A stretch of DNA of 64,000 bases from Photobacterium sanguinicancri (GCF_024346675.1 NZ_AP024851.1:310001-374000), one strand, 5' to 3'. Positions 29,685-39,299 are shown, numbered from the stretch's first letter. Notes: generated by a model from the sequence alone, not told the origin. Program-made: numbers and translations.

Positions 29685-31178
29685 ATGGTTCAGTCAGTAC
29701 CCCTCTATATTGAAGGCGAGTTCTGTCAATCTGACTCGAAACAATGGATTGATGTGACCAACCCTGCGACAAATGATGTTATCGCTAAACTCCCTTGTGC
29801 TACCGAAGCAGAAATAGATCGTGCAATTGCCCATGCTCAAGCTGTGTTTCTTGAGTGGAAAGAGGTTGCGACGCCTGAGCGGGCGCGATTAATGCTCAAT
29901 TATCAGCATCTACTCAAAACCCATCATGATGAACTAGCTAATTTACTCTCGTTTGAAACAGGAAAAACCACTGTCGATGCGAAAGGTGATGTGTGGCGCG
30001 GGATTGAGGTGGTCGAGCAAGCCGCCAATGTTGCAAGCCTAATGATGGGTGAAACGGTTGAGAATGTTGCTACGGATATTGACAGTTATTCATTGATCCA
30101 GCCATTAGGCGTGTGCTGCGGTATTACGCCTTTTAACTTTCCAGCTATGATCCCACTGTGGATGTTCCCTATGGCGATCGCCTGTGGCAATACCTTTATA
30201 TTGAAGCCGTCGGAGCAAGTACCGCTCACTGCGATGCGATTAGCCGAACTCTTTGAACAAGCAGGAGCGCCCAAAGGTGTGCTGCAAGTGGTGCATGGTC
30301 AAAAAGAACAAGTCGATCAGTTGCTCGCTCATCCTGATATTAAAACCGTGTCTTTTGTTGGATCTGTACCTGTGGCGCAATATATCTACCAAACGGCCAC
30401 CACCCATTTTAAGCGGGTGCAAGCCTTTGCTGGGGCTAAAAATCATATGGTTGTGATGCCTGATGCCAATAAAGAACAAGTTATTAATAACTTGGTAGGG
30501 GCATCGGTAGGGGCTGCTGGACAGCGTTGTATGGCGATTTCTGTGGCTGTGTTTGTTGGTGAGGCCAATAGTTGGCTTCCTGATTTAAAAGCCGCGATGG
30601 CAAACGTCACCCCTGGCGTCTGGGATGATGAATCTGCCGCTTATGGCCCTTTGATCAGTGAGGCTGCAAAGTTGCGCGTTGTTAACCTTATTGAGCAAGG
30701 TAAACAACAAGGGGCGATTTGTGAACTTGATGGGCGAGACTATACCGTCGACGGGTTTGAACAAGGTCATTGGCTTGCACCGACCCTATTTAGCGGCGTA
30801 ACGACGGACATGACGATTTATCAGCAGGAAATTTTTGGTCCTGTTTTATTGTGCATGACTGTCGATAGCTTGGAAGACGCGATAGCCTTGGTTAACGCAA
30901 ACCCTTACGGCAATGGTACGTCAATCTTTACGGCCTGTGGCGCGGCTGCGCGTAAATACCAGCATCATATTCAAGTGGGACAAGTGGGGATCAATGTACC
31001 TATTCCTGTACCACTACCTTTCTTTTCATTCACGGGCTGGCGTGGCAGTTTCTATGGTGATTTACATGCTTACGGTAAGCAAGCCGTTCGCTTTTATACT
31101 GAAACTAAAACGGTGACTGCCCGTTGGTTTGATGATGATATTCCAGCGGCATTGAACATGACCATTCAGTTGCGGTAG
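29685..31178 (+). CDS. mmsA: Methylmalonate-semialdehyde dehydrogenase (CoA-acylating)
   Basis: This enzyme converts methylmalonate semialdehyde to propionyl-CoA with NAD+ and CoA, ending valine degradation. The 497 residues match the family. The nucleophile is Cys282 in AAGQRCMA, and the GAKNH motif at 250-254 replaces the general-base region of ordinary aldehyde dehydrogenases, as expected for CoA-dependent members. It starts two bases after the thiolase stop, and its GAGGAAA ribosome binding site lies within the thiolase gene, so the two are tightly coupled. It corresponds to ivdB in the ivd naming. Confidence 0.95.
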   Translation: MVQSVPLYIEGEFCQSDSKQWIDVTNPATNDVIAKLPCATEAEIDRAIAHAQAVFLEWKEVATPERARLMLNYQHLLKTHHDELANLLSFETGKTTVDAKGDVWRGIEVVEQAANVASLMMGETVENVATDIDSYSLIQPLGVCCGITPFNFPAMIPLWMFPMAIACGNTFILKPSEQVPLTAMRLAELFEQAGAPKGVLQVVHGQKEQVDQLLAHPDIKTVSFVGSVPVAQYIYQTATTHFKRVQAFAGAKNHMVVMPDANKEQVINNLVGASVGAAGQRCMAISVAVFVGEANSWLPDLKAAMANVTPGVWDDESAAYGPLISEAAKLRVVNLIEQGKQQGAICELDGRDYTVDGFEQGHWLAPTLFSGVTTDMTIYQQEIFGPVLLCMTVDSLEDAIALVNANPYGNGTSIFTACGAAARKYQHHIQVGQVGINVPIPVPLPFFSFTGWRGSFYGDLHAYGKQAVRFYTETKTVTARWFDDDIPAALNMTIQLR

Positions 31179-31227
31179 TGGCGCGTTGCCGTTACTCGAT
31201 CTACGCCTGAAGAAGTGAGGAGTTACC

Positions 31228-32382
31228 ATGAACTTTGATCTTTCCGATGACCAAGGTGCGTTCGCGGAAGCCGCACAACAGTTTTCGAACCAGCAGTTGT
31301 TACCCATGGCTGCTGAGTGGGATCAGAACAGTATTTTCCCTAAAGATGTATTGAAAGCTGCGGGTGATATGGGCTTTATGAGCCTTTATGCACCTGAATC
31401 AAGCGGTGGCATGGGACTAAACCGCCTTGATGCTTCTATCATTTTTGAACAACTAGCGATGGGCTGTACCTCTACCACTGCTTTTATGACGATTCATAAC
31501 ATGGTGACATGGATGATCGCGAGTTTTGGTACCGAAGAGGCGAAATCTCAATATTGCCCGCGGCTTGTTACGGGTGAATACCTTGGTTCGTACTGCTTGA
31601 CCGAAGCGAACGCTGGCTCAGATGCGGCGGCATTAACCACTACGGCCACCAAGCAAGATGATGGCTATGTGATAAATGGCGCGAAAGCCTTTATTTCTGG
31701 TGCTGGTGATACCGATGTATTGGTGGTGATGGCACGAACAGGGGAAGCCGGAGCGAAAGGAATTTCTGCCTTTGTGGTGGATGCGCATGCTGATGGGATC
31801 AGCTATGGCAGAAAAGAGCCCAAGATGGGCTGGCATAGCCAACCAACGCGTTCAGTCACTTTTGATAAGGTGAAAGTGTCAGCCACTGCTTTGTTAGGTA
31901 AGGAAGGAGAAGGGTTTATTTTCGCGATGAAAGGGCTTGATGGCGGACGGATTAATATCGCCTCATGCTCGATTGGTACAGCCCAGCAGGCCTTAAATCA
32001 GGCGAAGCAATACATGACTGAACGTAAGCAATTTGGCCGTTCGTTATCCCAATTTCAAGGGCTGCAATTCAAATTGGCAGATATGGCTACTGAGTTGATT
32101 GCCGCCAGACAGCTAGTGCGCTATGCGGCTTTTAAATTGGATCAAGCGGATCCTGAAGCAACCGCTTATTGCGCCATGGCAAAACGCTATGCGACTGATG
32201 TGGGTTTTAAGGTGTGCGATCAAGCCTTACAGATCTTTGGTGGTTATGGCTATATTCAAGAATACCCACTTGAGCGTTATTGTCGTGATGTTCGTGTGCA
32301 TCAAATTTTAGAAGGTACCAATGAAATCATGCGTTTGATCATCGCCCGTAGGGTGCTAAGCGAAGGTGTTGATTTGCTTTAG
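31228..32382 (+). CDS. ivdC: Branched-chain acyl-CoA dehydrogenase (isobutyryl/2-methylbutyryl-CoA)
   Basis: This 384-residue FAD enzyme likely oxidises isobutyryl-CoA and 2-methylbutyryl-CoA in valine and isoleucine degradation. The catalytic Glu362 is in LEGTNEIMR, the common C-terminal position, unlike the isovaleryl-CoA dehydrogenase of the neighbouring operon. The FAD/substrate motif YCLTEANAGSDAAAL lies near residue 130. AGTGAGGAG-type spacing precedes the ATG. Electrons should pass to the ETF encoded at 45.9-47.6 kb. The substrate range is inferred from operon position. Confidence 0.93.
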   Translation: MNFDLSDDQGAFAEAAQQFSNQQLLPMAAEWDQNSIFPKDVLKAAGDMGFMSLYAPESSGGMGLNRLDASIIFEQLAMGCTSTTAFMTIHNMVTWMIASFGTEEAKSQYCPRLVTGEYLGSYCLTEANAGSDAAALTTTATKQDDGYVINGAKAFISGAGDTDVLVVMARTGEAGAKGISAFVVDAHADGISYGRKEPKMGWHSQPTRSVTFDKVKVSATALLGKEGEGFIFAMKGLDGGRINIASCSIGTAQQALNQAKQYMTERKQFGRSLSQFQGLQFKLADMATELIAARQLVRYAAFKLDQADPEATAYCAMAKRYATDVGFKVCDQALQIFGGYGYIQEYPLERYCRDVRVHQILEGTNEIMRLIIARRVLSEGVDLL

Positions 32383-32430
32383 TCGGTCAAGAACCGAGCA
32401 TTAAGAATCAGGGGTAGCTGAGGGGGAATA

Positions 32431-33234
32431 ATGAAGCCTGAATTTCAATCACAACAAAAGAGTAGTGCGATAAAGGCTGAGCAGCATGGACATGTCGCCT
32501 TGCTTACACTGAATAATCCGCCTGCTAATACTTGGACGGCTGACAGCCTGATGCAACTCAAGCAGATTATTGAATCATTGAATGCTGATAGAAATATCTA
32601 TGCCTGCGTGATCACGGGTGAAGGTAGTAAGTTTTTCTCCGCAGGTGCGGATTTAAAACTCTTTGCTGATGGTAACAAAGCGGTTGCGCTTGATATGGCA
32701 CGGTTGTTTGGCGAAGCCTTTGAAACACTATCTGCATTTCGTGGGGTGTCTATTGCGGCCATTAATGGTTACGCGATGGGCGGTGGTTTAGAAGTGGCGT
32801 TAGCGTGTGATATTCGTATAGCGGAAAAGCAAGCTGTGATGGCACTGCCAGAAGCTAAAGTCGGACTATTGCCTTGCGCGGGTGGTACGCAAAACCTCAC
32901 TTGGCTGGTGGGTGAAGGCTGGGCAAAACGTATTATTTTATGTGGTCAACAGATAAGTGCAGAGCAGGCATTAACCATTAAATTGGTCGAAGAAGTGGTT
33001 GAGGTGGGTGAGAGTGTGAATGCAGCACTAGCGCTTGCCAAGTCGGTGGGGAATCAGTCGCCATCATCGGTAACAGCCTGTAAGGCATTGATCCAAAACT
33101 GCCGTTCACAATCGCATCAACATGGCTTAATGAAAGAACGAGAATTGTTTGTACGCTTATTTGATACCGAAGATCAGCAAGAGGGCGTTCAAGCCTTTTT
33201 AGAAAAGCGCCCACCGCAATGGAAAAATCAGTAG
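32431..33234 (+). CDS. ivdD: Enoyl-CoA hydratase of valine/isoleucine degradation
   Basis: This 267-residue crotonase-family enzyme probably hydrates methacrylyl-CoA and tiglyl-CoA. The two oxyanion-hole segments are GEGSKFFSAGADLKLF near residue 65 and INGYAMGGGLEVALACD near 112. A Glu is present in LPEAKVGLLP (about 143), and the C-terminus has the usual EGVQAFLEKRPPQW motif. It is the fourth gene of the rightward operon, 48 bp after the dehydrogenase. There are no anomalies. Confidence 0.93.
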   Translation: MKPEFQSQQKSSAIKAEQHGHVALLTLNNPPANTWTADSLMQLKQIIESLNADRNIYACVITGEGSKFFSAGADLKLFADGNKAVALDMARLFGEAFETLSAFRGVSIAAINGYAMGGGLEVALACDIRIAEKQAVMALPEAKVGLLPCAGGTQNLTWLVGEGWAKRIILCGQQISAEQALTIKLVEEVVEVGESVNAALALAKSVGNQSPSSVTACKALIQNCRSQSHQHGLMKERELFVRLFDTEDQQEGVQAFLEKRPPQWKNQ

Positions 33235-33300
33235 CAGTAATAAATACCCAGTAAGAAGTAACAAGTATTAATTAGAACAATGAATAAGTGAGGGATAGCT

Positions 33301-34500
33301 ATGGCGGGCACAGTTAACTTTCAATTGCTTGCATCGAAAAGTGGTCACTTAATTGGGGTGGCTGAACTCGATAACCAAGCATCGTTAAACGTATTAAGTT
33401 TCGAAATGATTGAGCTACTTTATCATCAACTGTTGCAATGGCAACGCGATGATATGGTTAGCTGTGTTGTACTGTGTGGTGCAGGCGACAAGGCATTTTG
33501 TGCGGGTGGTGATGTGAGAGCGATGTACCATGCCATGTCTGAAGGAGCCTCTCAGAGTGATGCTCAAAAGCATCAAAGTGAGGATCAAGCCGAACATCAA
33601 GATAATCCGCACACTCAGGCGAGCGAGTTTCTGACGCGCTACTTCACGTTAGAGTACCAATGCGATTACCTGATCCACACCTATAGCAAACCTATCGTTG
33701 CTTGGGGCGACGGTATTGTCATGGGCGGTGGGATAGGTTTGTATGTAGGGGCAAGTCATCGTGTGTTAACGGAGCGATCTAAACTTGCGATGCCCGAAAT
33801 TACTATCGGTTTATACCCCGATGTGGGTGGAACCTGGTTCTTAAATCAATTGCCGCAGGGAATAGGACTTTTCCTGGGGCTAACAGGCGCTGTGATTAAT
33901 GCTTCTGATGCGCTGGCGCTCGATATTGCTGAGCATATTATTCCCGTTGATCATAAAGATCAGTTGTTGGACGAGCTGATTCAACTTCCTTGGCAGGCCA
34001 GTGATAATCCTTACTTGCTGGTGGATCAAGCGCTGGTGAATTTGAGTGTGGCTGTGCAAACTGATCTTGTGCTTCCAACTAAGCAATTAGCGCCTTATTT
34101 CGGTCAGATCCAAGCTGCATGCATGGTCGATGATCTTCACCTGATCTCAAGCAATATTCATGCATTAATCGCTAACGATAAATGGATGGAAAGGGCAAAA
34201 GCGACCATGGCGGCAGGTAGCCCTATATCGGCACATATCTGTTTTCGTCAAGTTACCCAGTATGCCCACCTAGACCTCGCCGACTGTTTTCGACTAGAAC
34301 TGAGTTTATCGGTTCGCTGTGGTGAACTAGGGGAATTTCAAGAAGGTGTTCGTGCGCGTTTAATCGATAAAACCGGTGATCCTAAATGGTTATTTCCTAC
34401 GGTTGAGCAAGTCGAAGTCAGCGTTATTGACACGCTATTTACGTCGTTATGGCCAGAAGAGAGTCATCCATTAGCTGGTTTAACGGGCAATGGTTTTTGA
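33301..34500 (+). CDS. ivdE: 3-hydroxyisobutyryl-CoA hydrolase
   Basis: This enzyme releases CoA from 3-hydroxyisobutyryl-CoA in valine degradation. It is a 399-residue crotonase-fold hydrolase with GAGDKAFCAGGDVRAMY near residues 61-76, GDGIVMGGGIGL near 140 and the hydrolase-specific MPEITIGLYPDVGGTW near 165. A hydrophilic, His/Gln/Asp-rich stretch at about 81-105 is longer than in typical members and lies in a loop. It is the fifth gene of the operon, with AGTGAGGGA before the ATG. Confidence 0.93.
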   Translation: MAGTVNFQLLASKSGHLIGVAELDNQASLNVLSFEMIELLYHQLLQWQRDDMVSCVVLCGAGDKAFCAGGDVRAMYHAMSEGASQSDAQKHQSEDQAEHQDNPHTQASEFLTRYFTLEYQCDYLIHTYSKPIVAWGDGIVMGGGIGLYVGASHRVLTERSKLAMPEITIGLYPDVGGTWFLNQLPQGIGLFLGLTGAVINASDALALDIAEHIIPVDHKDQLLDELIQLPWQASDNPYLLVDQALVNLSVAVQTDLVLPTKQLAPYFGQIQAACMVDDLHLISSNIHALIANDKWMERAKATMAAGSPISAHICFRQVTQYAHLDLADCFRLELSLSVRCGELGEFQEGVRARLIDKTGDPKWLFPTVEQVEVSVIDTLFTSLWPEESHPLAGLTGNGF

Positions 34501-34594
34501 ACATCGAAAGTTGAAATTGGACTCATATGGAATGTGAGTTACCCCGTTAAATCGCTCTTTGTGCTTTAGCATCCCTGTAAGAATTGGAGTCATC

Positions 34595-35494
34595 ATGAAT
34601 ACGATTGCGTTTATTGGCCTTGGTAACATGGGTTCACCTATGGTGAAAAACTTACTCAAAGCAGGTTGTTCTGTTCGCGTTTTCGATATTAATGAAACGG
34701 CCGCGAAAGCATTATCGCCTCTGGGGGCGGTCGTTGCGCATTCATTGGAGGATGCTGTAAAAGGCGTCGATACTGTCATTACCATGCTACCTGCGGGTGA
34801 ACATGTTCGCGCAGTCTATTTAGGTGATCATCACGGTGGTGTTGGTTTACTCAACATGGTGAGTGCGAATACTTTCTTAATCGATTCATCAACCATAGAT
34901 CCTGACTCAGCACGATTAGTTGCTAATGAAGCCCACAATAAAGCGTTGGAGTTTGTCGATGCGCCTGTTTCTGGTGGTGTGGCAGGGGCAGAGGCGGGCA
35001 CTCTAACGTTTATTGTCGGTGGGTCGAACATTGGGTTTCAGCAAGCACAGCAAGTTCTCCAACATGTGGGTAAGAATATCTTCCATGCAGGGCAGGCTGG
35101 TGACGGTCAAATGGCCAAAATCTGTAATAACCTGATGCTGGGAATACAAATGGCAGGTGCCTGTGAAGCCCTTAGTCTGGGTATAGATAACGGGCTCGAC
35201 CCTAAAGTGTTGTCCGATATCATGTTGCAAAGCTCAGGGCGTAACTGGGCGTTAGAGCTCTATAATCCTTGCCCTGGTGTTATGCCAAACGTGCCCGCCA
35301 GTAACCAGTATCAGCCCGGTTTCATGGGTAAGCTGATGTTAAAAGACTTAGGGCTAGGGGCTGATGCTGCTCTAAAAAGCCAAAGTGCGATCCCGATGGG
35401 CAGTTTAGCCCGAAACTTATACGCGTTTCACAATGCGAGAGGAAATGAAGCACTAGACTTTTCGAGTATTTTTAAAATGTATTCAAAGAAATAG
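34595..35494 (+). CDS. mmsB: 3-hydroxyisobutyrate dehydrogenase
   Basis: This enzyme oxidises 3-hydroxyisobutyrate to methylmalonate semialdehyde with NAD+. The ATG at 34595, with TTGGAGT six bases upstream, gives 299 residues, the standard length; the in-frame start at 34559 would add an unrelated tail. The Rossmann motif GLGNMGSPM is at residues 9-17, the substrate motif DAPVSGGVAGAEAGTL at 122-137, and the catalytic Lys175 is in GQMAKICNN. It feeds mmsA. It corresponds to ivdF. Confidence 0.96.
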   Translation: MNTIAFIGLGNMGSPMVKNLLKAGCSVRVFDINETAAKALSPLGAVVAHSLEDAVKGVDTVITMLPAGEHVRAVYLGDHHGGVGLLNMVSANTFLIDSSTIDPDSARLVANEAHNKALEFVDAPVSGGVAGAEAGTLTFIVGGSNIGFQQAQQVLQHVGKNIFHAGQAGDGQMAKICNNLMLGIQMAGACEALSLGIDNGLDPKVLSDIMLQSSGRNWALELYNPCPGVMPNVPASNQYQPGFMGKLMLKDLGLGADAALKSQSAIPMGSLARNLYAFHNARGNEALDFSSIFKMYSKK

Positions 35495-35512
35495 TGAGAA
35501 GGATTTTCGCCC

Positions 35513-36271
35513 ATGGATATTAAAGAGAGCGTGATTGCAATAACGGGGGCAGGACAAGGATTAGGTCAAATGATGGCAATCACATTGGCACAGCTAGGGG
35601 CAGATCTCGCCTTAATTGATGTGAATGAAGAGGCCCTTCGTCAAACGCAAGACCAATGCCACATGCTCAGTGCTCGCGCCATGATTTACAAAACAGACGT
35701 GACCAATGAGGCTGATGTTGAAACCGCATTTAGCAATATTGTTGAAGATTTTGGTCAGCTTGATGGTTTAATCAATAATGCGGGTGTACTTCGAGATGGG
35801 TTATTGGTTAAGCAAAAAGAAGGTGTCTTGTCGAAGATGTCATTAGAGCAGTTTACTACCGTGATGAATGTGAACGTGAATGGTACCTTCTTATGTGGCC
35901 GTGAAGCCGCAGCGAAAATGATAGAGACTCAGCGCCAAGGGGTGATCATTAATATTTCGAGTGTGGCACGGGCGGGGAATATTGGCCAAACTAACTATGC
36001 GGCCTCAAAAGCAGCAGTAGCGACGATGGCGGTATGTTGGGCGAAAGAGCTAAGCCGGTACGGGATCCGCGCAGCTGCCATTGCGCCAGGAGTTATCAAA
36101 ACAGCCATGGCGGATCAGCTTAAACCAGAAGCCATAGAACGGCTTGAGAAAATGGTGCCACTAGGACGTATTGGTGATGCTGGCGAGGTTGCCCATACCG
36201 TTAAGTACATTCTTGAAAATGATTACCTAACCGGCCGCGTCATTGAAGTTGATGGCGGTATGAGGATGTAA
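35513..36271 (+). CDS. ivdG: Short-chain dehydrogenase, probable 2-methyl-3-hydroxybutyryl-CoA dehydrogenase
   Basis: This 252-residue SDR enzyme has cofactor motif TGAGQGLG at 11-18, NNAG at 88-91 and the catalytic triad Ser150, Tyr162 and Lys166. As the last gene of the ivd operon it most likely oxidises 2-methyl-3-hydroxybutyryl-CoA to the thiolase substrate in isoleucine degradation. By sequence alone it could be a 3-oxoacyl-ACP reductase-like enzyme; the operon order settles the preferred reading. It starts 18 bp after mmsB and is followed by a strong terminator. Confidence 0.88.
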   Translation: MDIKESVIAITGAGQGLGQMMAITLAQLGADLALIDVNEEALRQTQDQCHMLSARAMIYKTDVTNEADVETAFSNIVEDFGQLDGLINNAGVLRDGLLVKQKEGVLSKMSLEQFTTVMNVNVNGTFLCGREAAAKMIETQRQGVIINISSVARAGNIGQTNYAASKAAVATMAVCWAKELSRYGIRAAAIAPGVIKTAMADQLKPEAIERLEKMVPLGRIGDAGEVAHTVKYILENDYLTGRVIEVDGGMRM

Positions 36272-36353
36272 AGTAAGTATTCGGTAGTTTTACTGTGGTT
36301 ATAATTATTTTTTAGCTTAATGTTTATCTTTAAAAATAATTAATTTTTTAAAG

Positions 36354-36386
36354 TAAAAGGCCATCATTATGAATGGCCTTTTTTAA
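36354..36386. terminator. Terminator at the end of the ivd operon
   Basis: AAAGGCCAT pairs with ATGGCCTTT, with six T residues on the + strand and an A/T tract on the other side. It ends ivdG and probably also the convergent lipoprotein gene. Confidence 0.9.
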
Positions 36387-36398
36387 CTGTTGGCTGAA

Positions 36399-36767
36399 TT
36401 ATTTTCTAGTCCAGTTTGAACAACCAGGTAGTGATTTATCAATAACTAAATCACCTTCTACTTGATATTTTTGGTAACCAAAAATGAAGGAGAAATACTC
36501 GTAATCACCTGTAACGTTAGACAATGCAACAGCACACTTGTCTTTTTCGATAGCTTGATCAGATGCTTCTTTTAGGCTCGGAACACCCATAGGGAAAAGA
36601 ACTATTGCTTTAGTGTCTTTACCGATAACTCGACTTCCGGTTACAAAATTACCATTATTAAGCTCAACATTTTTCGTTGATGCTAGAGTGAAATCAACAA
36701 CACGTTGAGCACAACCAGAAAGAAGAAGAGTAGAAAGTATTACAATTGAAAGAGTTATTTTCTTCAT
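36399..36767 (-). CDS. Small lipoprotein of unknown function
   Basis: This gene encodes 122 residues, starting MKKITLSIVILSTLLLSGC with lipobox Cys19. The chosen ATG at 36767 avoids a 23-residue non-signal extension. The mature part has two further cysteines (one near 80 and one close to the C-terminus) that could form a disulphide. No hydrophobic segment follows the signal. It should be anchored to a cell membrane facing the periplasm. I do not recognise the family. It stands alone, convergent with the ivd operon. Confidence 0.82.
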   Translation of the reverse strand: MKKITLSIVILSTLLLSGCAQRVVDFTLASTKNVELNNGNFVTGSRVIGKDTKAIVLFPMGVPSLKEASDQAIEKDKCAVALSNVTGDYEYFSFIFGYQKYQVEGDLVIDKSLPGCSNWTRK

Positions 36768-37483
36768 GTTTAATTTGCATTTAAGCCTCTGATAATAAAC
36801 GGATGAGGTTATACGCCTAGTTGGATGGTGCTGCAATGTGTTTTTATTATTAATTGAGTTATTTATTAGTATTGAGTGTTTTTTATTGATTGGATTACTA
36901 TATTACAACAAGAGTTGTTAGCTAAACTTCATCTGTTTAACAAAATATGTAAGCTAAATAACGCATTTAATAACATGTATGTATCTGCATTTGGTTAATT
37001 AATTAAAAAATATTTATTGATTAAATGTTTTTAATTCTATTTAGGAATATTATTGGAGTGGAATTATTATTAATGGATGAAGAGTTACAAGCATATAGAT
37101 AAGCTTGTTTTCCATTAATAAAGAATTTAGCAATGGTAACTTCTTCTATCTAAAATAAAGGTAAATTATTTTGTATAGGCTATGAGAACATAAGTTGCAT
37201 TGTTTGCAATAAGATGATTATCAATAGCTTGTCAATAGTCGCTGTTGATTGTGACCTTAGACGATTTGGTGGGTAGATGTATGATCCCATAACTCATGAT
37301 GATTTTTCCTGAAAACATTGCTGCTATTACAATACTTAGCTTTGAGGCTGATTTTTTATCAACCAATAATAACAATATTTTATTATTTTGATTATTTTTA
37401 ATAATTTCAGGTAATCATTAGCTTTCCATATACTTACTCCATTGAAACAAAACGCGAACCGAATATTGAATCTGGAGCTAGTT
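36768..37483. other. AT-rich intergenic region
   Basis: This is about 700 bp with no acceptable ORF. It is strongly AT-rich, especially at 36840-37060. It should contain the leftward promoter of the lipoprotein gene and the rightward promoter of the VOC gene. No terminator-like hairpin with a T tract, and no recognisable RNA, was found. Confidence 0.45.
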
Positions 37484-37969
37484 ATGAAAATGAATCACGT
37501 AGGTATCATGGTTGGAGATATGGACAAAGCCGTTGAGTTTTATACCAATGCGCTGGGTCTTAAAATCGTGATGGGTAATACCAAAGTAGAAGAAGAACGT
37601 GAGACTGCAATCGGTCGTATGTGTATCGCTGTTTTTGGTGAAGGCTTTAAAGGTTTCAACATTGCGCATTTAGTCACAACCGATGGCATTGGTGTTGAGT
37701 TATTTGAAATGAAAGAGCGCCAAGCACGACATGAAGTTGATTTTTCTCGAATTGGTATTTTCCATTTCTGTCTGCAAACCGATGATTTTGATGGTGTGAT
37801 TGCACGTACAGAAGAATTTGGCGGCAAAGTACGTATGGACATTATGCGTTACCACCCTGAAGATGATAATAATCAAGCTAAAATGGTTTACCTAGAAGAC
37901 CCGTTCGGTAATTTATTCGAGCTTTACTCTCACACTTATGAAGAAACCTATGCGTCAGAGTATGAGTAA
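37484..37969 (+). CDS. VOC-superfamily (glyoxalase/epimerase-like) protein
   Basis: This 161-residue single VOC domain starts at ATG 37484 with GGAG seven bases upstream. The first metal-ligand strand is MNHVGIMVGDMDKAVEFY (His5), the second half begins with FHFCLQTDDF, and the terminal ligand strand is EDPFGNLFELY. It resembles methylmalonyl-CoA epimerases and lactoylglutathione lyases, but the exact reaction cannot be assigned. An epimerase acting on propionyl-CoA-derived methylmalonyl-CoA would suit the valine/isoleucine operon upstream; this is inference only. Confidence 0.82.
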   Translation: MKMNHVGIMVGDMDKAVEFYTNALGLKIVMGNTKVEEERETAIGRMCIAVFGEGFKGFNIAHLVTTDGIGVELFEMKERQARHEVDFSRIGIFHFCLQTDDFDGVIARTEEFGGKVRMDIMRYHPEDDNNQAKMVYLEDPFGNLFELYSHTYEETYASEYE

Positions 37970-38004
37970 TCAACTTAGGTATAGAGATTGAAGTTTCAGA
38001 CTGA

Positions 38005-38036
38005 GAAGGATTGGCAGCAGTGCCAATCCTTTTTTG
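38005..38036. terminator. Terminator after the VOC gene
   Basis: AAGGATTGGCA pairs with TGCCAATCCTT around a GCAG loop, with six T residues following on the + strand. The convergent methyltransferase gene ends 19 bp farther on. Confidence 0.92.
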
Positions 38037-38054
38037 ATCGATTTTGGTGGTATT

Positions 38055-38669
38055 TCAGGTGGGGGTTTTAGATTTTTTTAATACAACCGTGAAGTCGTCT
38101 TTAGAATATTTGTCCTCGATATAGCAGTCGCTTGATAAGTTGCGGCAATAAGATAGGACATGCTCGGAGTGATAACCCTTTAGCAGGGTATCTTCAGGAA
38201 ACGTCTTTGCATTGAGCAAATTGAAGATCACTACTTCATTAGCAGCTTGGTACATTCTATCGATCATATTAACGAGGTAGTTAGAGTCACAGCTATGATA
38301 GTTAAGAGAGCCTGAGGCAATTACAATGTCGTGCTTTGGCAAAGTGTCTCGGGCAAAGTCAGCGTTAAAGAATTTACTTGCCGTTAATTGGCGTATCTTC
38401 GCCTCTTGAATGAAGGCTTTCTGCTGGTCGAAACCTGTGTAATACGCAATATCGTAGTACTGATCAATAAAGGGCTTAAAGTCACCGTAGCCGCACCCTA
38501 AATCGAGCACGCTTTTATGATTGAAATCGTGTTGTTTCGCTATGATACGAAAGCGTGACAGTTGTGATTCTTCATCTCGCCAACCAAGAATTTTAGGTGG
38601 GTTATCAGGCCACTTTTTATTCCTGTCTTTGTGATAAAAATAGATGTTTAGGCGATCAAGAAAATTCAC
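38055..38669 (-). CDS. Class I SAM-dependent methyltransferase
   Basis: This 204-residue protein has methyltransferase motif I VLDLGCGYGDF near residues 55-65, the acidic TGFDQQ at the end of strand 2 and an IVIASGSLNYH motif IV. It starts at GTG 38669, with AAGGA six bases upstream. The target (small molecule, RNA or protein) cannot be told. It is a single leftward gene, convergent with the VOC gene. Confidence 0.82.
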   Translation of the reverse strand: MNFLDRLNIYFYHKDRNKKWPDNPPKILGWRDEESQLSRFRIIAKQHDFNHKSVLDLGCGYGDFKPFIDQYYDIAYYTGFDQQKAFIQEAKIRQLTASKFFNADFARDTLPKHDIVIASGSLNYHSCDSNYLVNMIDRMYQAANEVVIFNLLNAKTFPEDTLLKGYHSEHVLSYCRNLSSDCYIEDKYSKDDFTVVLKKSKTPT

Positions 38670-38787
38670 ATTATTTCCTTTGGTAAAGGTTTGTAAGCCA
38701 TACAGTTATAACTATAGCGATTAAGCCGACTGTGCAGCTTGATACCAATACGATTGGTGGTCGTCTTATTAAGAACGTCTGGAGTCA

Positions 38788-38834
38788 AAGATAAAAACCA
38801 GTTACTACATCAGAGTAATAACTGGCTGTGATCT
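38788..38834 (-). terminator. Leftward terminator of the 35-residue peptide gene
   Basis: On the minus strand, GCCAGTTATTAC pairs imperfectly with GTAGTAACTGG and is followed by TTTTTATC. No annotated leftward gene other than the short peptide lies upstream, which supports that gene. Confidence 0.78.
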
Positions 38835-38877
38835 TGAGAGGGGAGGTGATGGCTCTGAAGTCGTTTAGTGACTGGAA

Positions 38878-38985
38878 CTATGGCCCGTAGAAAGCAACGT
38901 ATAGTGCCATTCCGCCACCAATCACAAACATGATCATCGCCATAAAAGCGGCAACCTTGTTCAATACTGTAAATAGCTTATCCAT
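38878..38985 (-). CDS. 35-residue single-span membrane peptide
   Basis: This tiny gene reads MDKLFTVLNKVAAFMAM followed by IMFVIGGGMALYVAFYGP, one hydrophobic helix with a charged N-terminus. CAGGAG stands six bases before the ATG, and a strong terminator lies 45-90 bp past the stop, so it has a complete transcription unit. I do not recognise the family. Such peptides often bind and modulate a larger membrane complex; no partner is suggested by position. Confidence 0.75.
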   Translation of the reverse strand: MDKLFTVLNKVAAFMAMIMFVIGGGMALYVAFYGP

Positions 38986-39299
38986 GATATCTCCTGGTAC
39001 TTTGGCGCTAATGTGCCATAAAAGCCTGTAGGTTTCGAGTGCGAAGTTGCAACAAAATACAAAAGCGTAATCAAGCCTTCATCGTTTTATTGCTAATGCT
39101 GCTGTAGCCCTACTCACTATCCTTAAAATTGACGTGATATAGCTATATGTATTATACCGTTTGCTATAAAACCTCTGTTTAGTACTTATTGTGATTGTAT
39201 AAGATTTTATCTGTTGGGAGAGTATTTATTGTGATTCCATGAATAAAATTTCAATTCGTGCTTGCTGTTTTACTAATATAAAAATCTCTGCAATCAGGA
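38986..39299. other. Upstream region of the 35-residue peptide
   Basis: It should hold the leftward promoter of the peptide. No ORF was accepted. The LysR gene also ends here without a clear terminator. Confidence 0.4.

Noticed and set aside
36768..37483. Considered as a phage or island scar because of AT-richness
   Set aside because: No integrase, tRNA, direct repeat or gene fragment was found.
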